From Sipunculus nudus (lineage: Eukaryota; Annelida; Sipuncula; Golfingiida; Sipunculidae): a stretch of 64,000 bases of DNA. Both the position numbers and the translations under genes were made by a program. Shown one piece after another: positions 41,001 to 54,830 of this stretch; the first letter of the stretch is position 1; each line of letters begins with the position of its first letter. The stretch covers positions 43,834,019 to 43,898,018 of the forward strand of contig CM049306.1 of assembly GCA_026874595.1 (NCBI GenBank), given 5' to 3'. The notes below the pieces were generated by a model. The model was not told the origin of the DNA, did not search any database, and saw nothing but the letters and a program-made list of their open reading frames with translations.

Positions 41001-43395
41001 CCTGTTTGGGGTTGTTGTGTAAACCAAGACAATTTGTACATAGTTCATTGAAGCACAATGTATCTATACTTTAAGATACATGGGAAACATGTTTCAATCC
41101 AAATTTCTTGAAATGTACATGGTTAACCTAAGTTTTATCACAGCACTATGAAACATTTTATCTCATTTCAGGCTATTTTCACTTGATAATTTATGGTAAC
41201 TCCTTAGGTCAGCTCAGTGTCATAGTTTAATCACTTCCTTCTTTTATATCCAGTGCTAATGATCAAGTATATTTATATACCCACAATAAAACTGCTTCTG
41301 TCCCTTACAGGACCCTTTTTCTGTGTAAATTATGAGTGCAATATATCACATACTTATCACAATAACATATTGTTGATTAGAGAAGGGTTATTTTGACAAG
41401 AGCTTTATTACATTATCAACATGGGGTTTTCATGCTGACAGATTGGTTTGCATTAAGGGCTTAATTACAATAAAATTCATTATTTGGTTTTGTCAGGTTG
41501 GTTTTATATTACAAGCTTTGCGTTGCCTCTGTCTCTTATGACAGTCTTGTTATGTAACCTTTGAACAAATTCTTACTCATGTTGTAATGATATCATCTGT
41601 CCTTGCCTGTGTTATGACAAATTTGATGATATCATGCACATATGGTATCCTGCTTATGTAGTATACATGTAATACGACACTGATTTTGGAGAAACAGATA
41701 TTTCCCAGGATTCACTGATCATTCTTACTGGTAATACGACTATTCGCTTTGTCATCTGTGACTAAGCTCATCTGTTAAGCACTTTAAGATATTTGCCTGT
41801 TTATGATCAGATTGTATATGCAGTTCTATCTTTCAATGATTGATAGCTAGACTGGATTACTGGCTGCAGATGTTGTATTTATTCCATAGCTTCACATTAC
41901 AAGTCAGGGAAAGGCAGTCGCACACACACACACATATCAACTCATAAAAAAATGAAAAATGTGCATCATCCCCACAAATACATAACTAATATTATTTCAA
42001 AATCATCAGGGACTCATTGTTTACTTGTCTTTTTTCATTTAATTCACAGACAACTAATAGTTTTTCTCATCAAAGGCTGTATGGATTTGCAGTATAAATA
42101 TTTAGCACCTGTATAGGTGAAAGGAGGTAACTTGATTAATTGCCATTGTTGTCTACATATTTGACAATCTATCAGTGTTTTTTGTCCATTTATAGCACTT
42201 TTAAAAGAACTATCATGAAAGTGTATTATTAATTTTTAAAGCAAAAGGATGTACATCATCCCCAGATATATTCCTATAAAAAATTAAAAAGCACTGGATG
42301 AACAATTTTTCATAATCGTTGCTGACAACTGAGGAAATAAAATAGAAATTTGAAGTCGTTGCCAGGCTGATAGAAATGATTAATAAAAATTCATGGAATC
42401 TCAGCATAGAAGCTATATAGCAGCCATGGCAAATTTGTAAACTGTTAAGGAGTTTTGTGCCCAGTAGGAGGCATGTCCATTTTGAAAATGGTTCAATATT
42501 GTTGGAAAATTATGCCTGAAGTCCCTTTATCCTATAAGAATTCTCTGCAGGTTTCACAACTGAAGTGAATTATTAAATATCAAGAAGTTTCTTGTTTGAA
42601 ATGGAATATTTCTGCAAATTTATCACATGGAATTATCACATGGGAAATGTTCACAGGTGAGTTTTGGGTCATTTGACATTTATGTACAGAAATTATTGTT
42701 TCTAGTCTCACATTATTACACAGAAAAGAAAATGCTCCACAGAGGTGGGGGATTTGCTGCAAGAATATCTGTTGGGAAAATAGCTCATTTTGAGCGAATC
42801 TGTGAGCTTACGCGATTGGGTATATAGCGTCGTCCGTCGTCAGTTCATATCCAGCTTATGTGTAAGATAAATCCTTGAATAAAATATATCTGTATTCTGA
42901 TCTTGCTTTCAATAGGCATGGGACTCTGAGACCAATTAACAAATATATAGCGGGAAGCTGATATTTGTCTTGAAAATTTACAGGTCTATAGGGAGAATAT
43001 TTCCGATTTGTAGGAAAGACGGACATGGCCCGATTTCTTTAAATCATACACATAAGAATGATTAAGTTTAAATCCATTATCAATAATGCCTTTATGAATG
43101 TACATTTAGCTTTTTCATTATTATTAGTTCACCCAAAGATTTCTTTTAAGGGATCAATACAAGAACAGCAATCAGCTACGTTGCCGAGAATTTCTGTTAA
43201 TTTAGGTTTATGGTATTATGTGCCGCCGAAAACAAGGGAACCGCGTAGCATATGCTAATTTGCTGGCATATATATTCTAATCCGGATTGCGTCGGACGGA
43301 AGAAATGACAACGGACAAAGACCTTTACCTATAGCTCAGCATTTGCTGAAAGTTAGCCGATCTATATAGATATATATTCATATATATATATATAT

Positions 43396-43442
<47 letters not shown>

Positions 43443-46400
43443 CTTGGTTCTTGTTGTAAAATAAAGACACGTACATGTTATCTTTTTAGCCGAGACGTTA
43501 ATCTGATTTACAGCAAAGATATTGGTTTAATTGGCTCAATATAATTTAAATAAGGTTTCAATTTGGAATCTGTGACTTTCAGGTTCGGAATATTTAATAT
43601 GTGCTGTTACGAACAGTTGAAATATTTGTTTTTTTAATGTGAAAAAGATCAAATTATTTCAGCCGTCTAATATCCGGACCCCATTCCCATGCACCCACTT
43701 ATCCATGTACATGCATGTGCACATTCATGCATACTTCACGTGAACGGATATATAATTACTCAGCAGGTTGTAAATATATATACTTTATTAAGTACATGTA
43801 TTCGGAGAATCGTAGGGTTCGAAATGTACAAAATATGCATACAATATAAGTCTAATGTATGCTCTGGATTCCGAAAAAAATAAATTATACAACATATGCC
43901 ATCAAAGTCAAAACCATTTATGAGCATATTATTTAATATTTACAGACTGTTTAATATATACAAAATACAAAATATGTATGTTTATGTTGACCTTTCCGAT
44001 GGAAATATTTGTTGTGAACACTACAGAGAAGAAGCACATTGACATTGTTTCTATAAAAATGACGGAAATCTTAGAAATCTTATACGTATTTTTCCAAGTA
44101 CGGAAATTTCGTTCCTCTGTGTCTTAATGCATGGCAGATGATTTAGTGAGGGGAAACTCCATACACTATAAAAATCCTGAGTAGGATTAGAGGTGATCCA
44201 GTAAAAACACATTAAATTTCGGGATTCCACCGGACAGAGAACGCCACAGGAGGCTGCAAAATCCCGGAAGTATTGCGATAGTACTCCGGAAGCCTCGTTT
44301 TCATGATAACCACTGGGGACAATCTTGTTTATACAATGAACATGGCTAGGGAAATCATTACACGTGTTGAAGTAAGGCAAAGGTAGCTGCTGCCGTCTCC
44401 AATCACATCAACCTATGTATGTTCGTCACGACGTTGGTTTGTGATCACCTGGAGTGCATTCATGACGCACTCTCAAGGGCGGTTCCCCTGAGGATCAATT
44501 GAGGCCGCATTTCCATGGTTACAAAATCGTGTTATGTAGAGGAATGATTATTTATACAGAAAAGCTGTTCTCTTACATAGTTGCAGGTAGAATAACATCA
44601 GATATGTTTTACATATTATAAAAAAAAGGAAAATTCGTTCAACATATTGGTCAACCAAATTCTTTACTAATTATAATAATTATTAGTCCAATTAAGGCTT
44701 GAGCATCAGATGGCTACACACATAACAACATTACAATTATAAATTCAATTGTTCTCACATAATTTTTCCAAAAATATTCAAGCAGTATATTTAAAATTGT
44801 GTGGTCGCTAAAACACTCGACTGTGACAGTTATATCCATTGCTCTGAGAAAAATGTTGTACGCCGTGGCGCTGTAGGACTGTCCGTAGTGACGATACGTC
44901 TACTGATTCAAAAATGTTGTGCACTGCGTTTCTTCTTGGGGACATGACTCTTGGTCTCCTTCCGGGTGTAACTTGTATTTCTCGGACGCTGTCCAGTCCC
45001 ATCGCCGCTGTGAGACTGGCTAACGAGTCCAGGTACATATCTTGTAAGTGGATTTTCTGGTCGTCCGTCAGATCGGCCAGAACATCTGCCTTCCCATGAC
45101 GGCGTCGCATGTTAAAGGTTGCGCTCAGAGGGCTGTCTAGATCGTGTGTTGACATAATCTGCAAAGATATATACATAACATATAAAAATATATCATTGAG
45201 GTTTATACCATTGAGGTTTCATGACTGAATCGTGTACGGGGATTCACAGCCGATACTCAGCCTGGTACCAGTTAGGGTTGATGCATATTGAGGCTAATTA
45301 GACTATATGACCATAAATATTAGCAAGTTGCACGGTGCATAAGCGGATCAGTTGACAGTTTATATATGTAGTTTCGGGTGACAAACAAAAGCCCAGCCGG
45401 ACAAAAGCCCACCCTTAAAAGTGCAGATCAGGAAAAAAGCACTCCCTTGACTTAAATATAAAATAAAATGATATTTTTCCCAAAATATATTGATGTTTTT
45501 CTAATGATTTTTAAACAGCCACAGTGGGCTCTAGTTCGGTGGGGGTTTTGTCCTATATACACCCGCATTTTTTAGTTTACATACTCTTTGCCATCCGGAA
45601 TCTTTTGACAAATAAGGTGGCTAGATAATATTCCAAAACATAGTCGATCATTTCTTAGGCGTAATTTCGAGCCCTAAATAAGGTGACAAATGGTTAAGTT
45701 GGATTCTAATCATATATCATATGCCAGACAGAACTTCCAGTACAAAGTTCACGGCCTGTATATACAGATTAACGCGAAGACCATGCAAGTCTTATGTAGG
45801 CGAAAGTTACCAAAACTGTCATTGCAGTCCGGCAAGTTCAATAATTTAATTTCGCCTAGGCGTATGTGCACTAATATCCCGAAGAATTCTGTCTTATTCA
45901 TTTAACTAGATTTCCCAATTTGTGCCTGGCGAAGTATAGGAATAAGATCCATTCGCGCCCCAGTCCGCAGACATGTAGACACAAACCGATAACAAATATT
46001 ATATATACATATGTTACATTTTTTCCCCTTTACGTTATAAACTACACCTGTATGTGTTGGAACATGTATTTAATTGAATTATATATAAAAAATCATGGAA
46101 ACGAATGACAAACCTTCCATATGAATTAAATTTAAATTTGTTTAAATTGCCATATATGTTTAATATAGACCAATTTACCAATATATACACATAAAACTTT
46201 CGGTAATTTCACAGGCCACATATGATTTCATATGTAGCAGAACTATATTGGTATACTCAGAATTTCTATATTTTGAGTTATTTATCAGTAAACTAAAAAA
46301 AATCAAACAACCCTTCCTTTTTTTGGCAACCATTGTGAACAGTGTACACCGAAAATGTGTAGTTATATGATGATTATACTATATTTAGGATTTTGTTATT

Positions 46401-47889
46401 GTTAACATCTTAATCAATGTAGTTTCTTGTGTTATAAACTACATAAATTACCAAATTACCATGGTATGACTCTATAATAAAAACATGAAATTCCGTTTTA
46501 CGCTGTTTCCTTAATTACTAACTTATACCATAATCTTTTAATGAAAAAAAAACATAAGCGTATAAATATACTGACCTTACTTTTAACCGCGAACGTTTCA
46601 AAAAGACCTATATTCAGTCCTACGGGCAGTTGTATTTTTATCCCTTTTCCCTCTCTCGGAAGGTTAGATGTGTCCGTTGAAAGTTTAAAGCCTCTGTGGG
46701 AAAGCTGTTTCAGTCTGCGGGTATTTGCCGTAATCCTTTAGCAGAGCTGTTACTTCAACGCTCACACCATGTACTAACGTCTCAGCTTCTAGTACGTCTT
46801 CTGCCTTGGCCGCACGCACTCTATACTTCAACCAACCGTGAGTTTGTTCCTTATTGCAACTTGATGAATCGCATACGTAGGGCGGATTTTCCCGTGACGC
46901 ACGTTGGCAAGTCCTATTACTTCAGAGCATCGACCAGTTTTTGAAGTATGTGGCTTACAACGAGTGTGTACGTGTGATATGTGTGTTATATATACGTTAC
47001 TGTAAGCGAGGATTGACTGTGACTGGTGAAGCGTTTTGATTGGCCGCGGCTCCGTTTGCGTCACTGGCTGACCTGGTTGGCGCGTTCAGCGTATTCCTTG
47101 GGTGTATGTACACTCACCCTTAGAAATGTGATGCAAAAACTGAGCTTAGTAACCCAATAACACAGATGTGTTTGCATGTCCCGATGACTGTAACCCCACA
47201 GTAACGCTGCCCCCGTGTCCATAATAAAGACCTCGCCTCAAATCAAAGTTCATACATTTACATGTATATATGGACTGAGACTTGCGTTTTCATTAGACGA
47301 ACACGGGAGTAGTTATTCCGTGTTGCGCGTGTATGCAGGATGTTTGCTTCACAATATATCACAATATATATAATCAATTAACGATTTCTTAGTTACTTTC
47401 ATATAAGCATGGTATTTAGTAGTACATATATATATATATGTGTGTATTCAGGTACATTCGAAAACAATCCATCCACGGAATAGTAACAGCTTTTAATGTA
47501 CAATGAGCTGTGCCATTGTTTAGCTGCGACAGTGCACTTTTAGTGGCAGTTCAGTAGCATTTTCACATGCTAAAACCTCATAGGTGATAAAAATACTGCA
47601 CTTAAACTCTAGACAAATTAGGTGAAAATATATATATGCGTGTCCTGTGTTTAACATGACCCCTTACAATTGAATTTTACACGGGTATTAAACGTGTTTT
47701 TGACACGCCACTTTTCAAGAGTTTCCTAGTCGCCAGAATACGTGTTTTTCACATTTTACACGTGAAATAATTTGCTGGATGGCCGAAGTGTATAGGAAAT
47801 GAGTAAGAGCGACGCCATTTAGATATAGACTAACTTATTTATTATCACATGAATAAGTTATTATGTTTACACTTTACCCCATATATATA

Positions 47890-47972
<83 letters not shown>

Positions 47973-48922
47973 AGAAAATCAACGGGATTTCAAATATCAG
48001 TTTGATTTAAAATTAGACTATATGCAACAACCATTCCCATGCAGATATATAACTTTTAGAAATTTCTGTTATTTTCCGATAAAGCGAAGCTATGCATGGA
48101 AACATATATATGGTTTCCTGCTTCAGCAACATTCGAGATGTACAAATAATGGGGAAATAAGGTAATGAATTATCAGGTATATCCAAGATAATTAACATGT
48201 CTGAAGAAGCATCAGGTGTAATTTACTTCATCACGTGTATACTATTCGATGACATGTATTTTTATCATGAACATGCAACTAAAGGTAAACAATCAACACT
48301 CGTCGTGATGAGTCCATTATAAACATATGAAACTACGTGTGTACGTCATCAAGAGTCCACTGATTATGATATATAAATGTTTGCTAATGAAAACATGCAT
48401 GAACAGATAAACAATAAGACACGCGCCATGTATAATATATGTGCATGGCAACTGCTGAATTGTTTTGTTTGCTGGATACACTCGTGATGTTTATATAAAC
48501 GTCGTGTCTTAATCATCAACAACATTAGGTATACAGGTGCTAAGTGGCTTTTCCGGAATGGATATTCATCATGTTTTACATTCATTCCGAGCATCTTCTT
48601 GATTTTTCGTTTTTTTTTTTTAAACTATGATTCACAGTTAAGTATATATCTTTTTCATCTAATTTTAGCTTTTACATGACGCTCATGGTACATGGTCAGT
48701 GAAAAGTCTGGTAATTTCACCAATACAGAGACAATGCTATATTAAAAAAAAATAATTAAAGGTTCGGAAAGTGTTTTGATAGGAAGTTTTGATATGGGTT
48801 TGGCGACCGTATATGTTTGATCATCCGGTAAAAGGATTTGGTATCCATGCCTTCAAATGCATTGGAAGTGTCATTCCAAATTTTCCAAATTCATTGTTTA
48901 CATGCATACAGGTTTTGCATGG

Positions 48923-48981
<59 letters not shown>

Positions 48982-50517
48982 GATTTATTCTTAATACTTT
49001 AATTTTGAATTATATATATATTTGTATTTGTGTACCAGTTAAGGCGTTTCTGTATGATGTTATATGTATAGGCCTATATTGTTATAGTACTATATAGTGA
49101 TTATTTTATTAAGGTACATGAACATGCACATGCATGTATATTCGTATACATATATAGTATATATAGTATAGTATAGTACCAAGTGGTATACTACTTTACG
49201 AATTATATTAATAAAACATTAATATATAAATTATAATTTAGGGCTATTAAAAGAAAAGTGAATACGGCTTACTATGATTTTATAAGATGTGTATAGACCT
49301 ACCAAGTAAATGTTATCTATTATGCAATAAAACCTGTAAAATAGTGACTACTTTGTTTGAGATACTCTTCAGCATTCTCTGCCTGAACTCTTACTTGCGA
49401 AAGGGAATTCCAACAATTCTCCCTGCTCCTCTACCACACACACATACACACACACATAGTTTGTGATTATTCTCTGAAATAGTGTAAAGTGTGCATGGTA
49501 TATATTGTAATATATTAGATGGCCATGGAAAAGATGTTCTGATTAATTTGTATATTTTTGATATTGTATTTAATTGGTGGATTATGGTATCATAAGATGA
49601 AGTGGCAGAGGCGTAATTAAAATTGTGTGTGTGTGTTAATTTGTCGTTATAAACCGACTGAAAGCCAGTAAAACATCAGGGAAATTAAGGCATTTTCAAT
49701 AACAGTAGGATCCTGAGAACACGTTACTTTATACATGTGGCAGAAAATTCCGTTCCACCAGCTCCAACGTGACAACCTTTAAGCGTGCTCCTGTATGACA
49801 TCATCATTTCTTCTTTACTGATGTGATGGTATACATACTGCGTTTGTACTGTGATGGCTTTAACAATGATAAAGAAATATTGATTTTGGCGAAGCGTTCT
49901 TTTGGCATGGGCATTAGTTTATTCTGTTCATGCAGTAAGCCAAGCTTAAAGGGAAATTTTCTTTAGAATTTTGGCAGTTTAATTTATAATAATATTGAAA
50001 TGTTGTGAATACCTGATCCTGGTCACATTGTTATTAACAATACACATGTTTACAAAACATCTTCGCTTCATCAGTTTGCGTCAATAGACGGAAGACATAA
50101 TTACAAGTGTTTACTCTAGGAATGAGGAATTGAATAAACGAGTGTCATTGTTGGATTCCACCTGCATGTATTATTGATTGTGACTTAATTTTAATTCTGC
50201 GAAATGTCTGGCGGCGATCGCCTCAACTGCATAGCTACCTGCTTCATCTAAAGTCATTATCCACAGCGTAGACAAAAAGGAGTATGGAAGGCATGTGACA
50301 GTTGCTATGGGTGGTTGGCATGGCATGACTGAAATGCACACATCCTCACATGCAGCTAATTTGTAAAAGGGTGACGAATTCAGGTTTAACAATCTCAAGA
50401 AAAAAATAGATTTACAGACGGATTGACGTGAACTCATCCATATACATTCATTATATGAATGCACACTAACATGAATTTCCGACTGCTTGTTCGGTTTTAG
50501 TTCAAAAATAGTTGATT

Positions 50518-50595
<78 letters not shown>

Positions 50596-52137
50596 GATTG
50601 TTTATCTGATCATGATAATATGTTATTCTTGTACACGTGCTATGTTTGGTCAAGGTATAAAATATGTTCTTGACCAACTACTTTTGGAATCGTATATGTA
50701 CTAACGGCTTTAAAACATATATGTATTTCGTAAATATGATGACATGGTGATGTTTTGTATAGCTATTTTCATGTAAATCATTATATTGTATGTTTGACTT
50801 TTTCGTATATGAATTGATTGTATACTCGTCGAATTCGGAGGAATAAAGATTATCAGTCAATCAATCAGTAATGTATACGCATGCTGTCATGTAAAGGAGC
50901 CATGCAGTATTACGCGGAATGGGCGTGAACCTAGAACCAACCTGTTTTCGTATACCCAAAAAAACACACATGCATGAACCAACCCCGTAACACCATTCAG
51001 TGGACATATTAATCGTGGCACGCATGTATACATTTGAAATATGTTGACGGTAAGAAACCACTCTGTTCACCTATGGTACCTTGCCATTTCTGCTATGGTC
51101 AGGCCTCAGGGGCGGACCCAGGATTTAGGAAAAGGGGGGGGGGGGGGGGGGGTCCAACCCAGGAGGACTAATGAAATTCCTAAAAAAATGTCATCAGGTC
51201 TGGAAAAGGGGGGGTCCAGGCCGCAAAATTACGTCTAAAACCCCTTAAAAAAGGTTGCTTCGGGTGAAAAAAAGGGGGGGGGGGGGGGGGGTCGTGACCC
51301 CTTGGACCCCCCCCCCCCCCCCCGGATCCGCTTCTGGGCCTAAACGTTTCTTTATCGTATGCCTTTGAAAACCCTTGCAAGGTCCCCCAAAACAAAGAAG
51401 GTGTCAGTTCAGATTTCTACATGTATGATACCGTCAAACACCCGAATACAGTGTACACTGCACATATTCTTTGAAGGTGTCGCACGCGTGATCCAGATCA
51501 TGTGATATATGATAAACGGAAAAGTACACACACTGATACAGTAATGTAATTTTCTTTTATTTTTTTAAGACTCGTAGAGTTAAAGAGGTCCGTGGATGGG
51601 GGAAGCACTGGGTGACATTACGGGTGAGAATTGCAACAGAAAAGGTGTGCTTAGAGCGGTTATTGTACAGTGCAGCTTTAACCCACATCAAACAACGTTT
51701 TCTGCACAGTGATGCAGTGGCAGGATTCTGGGGAAGGCTTCAATCACGGCGAGATCGTGTCACCCAGTACAAATTGGCTAATTAATCCTTGGAAATCCTC
51801 ACGACTTGACTGCAGTCGTGTTTACTTCTGTTGCTCTATCCTTATGCTTGTTTACCTCGACGTGGTGAACTAAGGTGTTCACTAATGAAACCTGACTGCA
51901 GGAAGAGCTAATTAGCGTTGGTTGACTATAATAAACGTAATTTTCTAAAAGCTGATTTATATATGAGTTATCGCCGGTATTTGCTGTTTACAATTAGTTC
52001 CGCACGCCCATGCATGCTTGCACGTACGCACTCCTCTAACAGCACTATTCTTTTATAGACCATATGTTATTATGTTGACAAGATTTTCAACCATATAGTT
52101 ATACGTTAAAACTTGGTTGCATAACATATATGCAGTA

Positions 52138-52209
<72 letters not shown>

Positions 52210-54765
52210 AAACAAATGTTCTCGATTAGCAATAACTACTTACAACTCGGCCACTAAAGCTGGCCGTCAACAAAGTTTTCATAAAAGGAATTTAAAGAAG
52301 AACTTTACATTTAAATATGGCTTCGGGAACAATTATTAACGCTGGAAGATAAACCACGTTTTGTCTGAATGCACAAAGTACTCTTCAGTAGTTCAAAAGG
52401 TGCATCTTTTAAAAAAATATATACATAAATATTAATCAGGCAAAATTCTGCCAAACTCTTTATCATTGGATCATGGCATCTCAAATATACAATGGAACAG
52501 CTTTTATTTTTCATTGTTTCTTTATATTATCAGAAAAATTATGAATGTTTTTTTAGCTCAGCTGACTTTGTAAAATATAATGATGAAGAACAGTCTTAAT
52601 ATCTTTTCACACACGGACTGTTATTTTGCTTTATATTTTATGACTGTGCATTTATTATGAGTATCAACATTTGTATTCAGTCAAGATAAACCGATAGCAT
52701 GAGAAAATAAACATGGATGTGCAAATGTATATCTACCTTTAAATGATCGCGCCCAGTCAAAACATAGCTGCCGTTATCAGCAAAAACACAAGTATACCGC
52801 AGTGCCGTGATGTAGCCGATGTAGAACTTATACATGTTTATGCTGCACCCAAAATCTTGAAAATCTTTAATAGACGTCTTGGCATTATCAGTATTTCCTT
52901 ATACAATGCCATGAATAGAGATTTTACGTCAAGAGCACACAATTGCAGACTGTCCTTCCGTGCGAGGACTGGTGGAAGACAATCATGTAGTTTTCATTAA
53001 TTCCCTGGTCTTAAGCTGTGACGTTTATATTTCATGTGATTATACACGACTGCCCTAGAAAATTGTAAGAAATCGTATCGGAGGATGTCGTAGGTAACAT
53101 TGCCGCATCGCATGTGAGGGTTTAATTTATATATTCAGACGCTAGTCTGCATGTACAATTTTTTTACAGTATAGTGGTTGTCCCTTCTAACCAATTGAAA
53201 CTAAATGCCTGATTCTTAGTAACCCTTGCATTTTTAGCTGAGCTGACCGAAAGTCATCTGAGCTATAGCGATCCCCCTCTGTCTGTTGTCCGTCTGTCTT
53301 TCTGTCTGTCTGTGCGTTAAACAGGCACAAATCGTAACCACTGGACCTAGAATTTTCCTACTTCACATCCAGGGATGTCACTGAAAATCTCCATTGAAAC
53401 TGAAATTAGGTCTCTATTACCCACATCCTCTGAGAAATGGGGCTCAGAAGTAACCCCCCCCCCTTTGATACAAAAGCACCAGTATCTGAACAACTAATGA
53501 ATGGATCACCATAATTAGTTGTATGCATATTAATCATGGAGTGTTTGAGCATTTCCTGTAGACTGGTGGCGCCACCTGCGTTATTTTCAATTTTATACGC
53601 ATTTGTTCTCCATTTTTTAGACCTTCAAGGCAGCAGTTGTCCGTTAACAAGGCACAAATCGTAACCATTGGACCTAAAATCTTCCTACTTCACATCCAGG
53701 GATTTCACTGAAAAAATCTCCATTGAAACTGAAATAAGGTCTCTGTTACCCATATCCTCTGAGCGATGGAGCTTAGAAGTACCCCCCCCCCCCCCAGAAT
53801 AATTAAAAATTAGTTACAAAAGCTCAAGTATCTGAAAAACTCCTTCATTGATAACCATGAATCTTTGCATGCATATTGAAAATGAAGTGTTTCATCACTT
53901 CCTGTAGACTGGTGGCGCCACCTGCGTTTTCATTTTCATTTTTTTTCGCATTTCTCCTCAAATTTTGAGACCTTCATGGATGTGGTTGTCTGTTAACAGA
54001 GCACAAATCCTAACCATTGCAGCTAAAATCTTCTCTTTTGACATCCAGGGAGGTCCATGAAAAATCTCATTGGAATCCTGAAAATAGGTCTCTGTTACCC
54101 ATATCCCCCTAAGCTGGGGGCTCAGAAGTAACCCCCCCCCCCACACACACACCCTAGAATAATTAAAAATTTGTTACTAAAGCTCCAGTATCTGAACAAC
54201 TAATGCATTGATCAACATGATTCTGTGCATGCAAATTCATCATGGAAGTTTCATCAGTTCCTGCAGACTGATGATGCCACCTGGATTTTTTTCAAATTTT
54301 ACACATTTTTTTCTCTGTTTTTTTTCGATACCTTCAAAGATGTGGTTGTCTGTTAACAGGGCACAAATCGTCACCATTGCACCTAGAATATTATAACATG
54401 ACATTTAGGTCTATGCTACCCAAATCCTTCGAGCTAAGCTTCAGTTGAATGGGGATACCACCTACAAAATTTGGTATTCAGATGATAAAATTCGTTTTAT
54501 GAATGTCTTCTTAGTCAGCTGTGCGTCATGACCCATGGATCACTTTTTTTTTACTCTGACGAATCATAAAAGGTTTCATAAAGATTAATAAGTCACGTGG
54601 TTCTCGTTGCCAGGTTTCATCACAGATGACCTTGTGACACAGGAAGACAACGGCGCGCAGAAGAAATACCTCGGCGTATGTAAACTTCCCGGAGAAAACA
54701 GAAAGGTAACGAGGAAGATTGAGGTTTCATGCATCTTATAATCTTATAATAGTTAATAAACAAGG

Positions 54766-54830
<65 letters not shown>

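Noticed and set aside
50171-50677. 168-codon minus-strand frame
   Set aside because: It runs through a (TA)n tract (Tyr-Ile repeats). The remaining parts look random and lack splice or promoter support.
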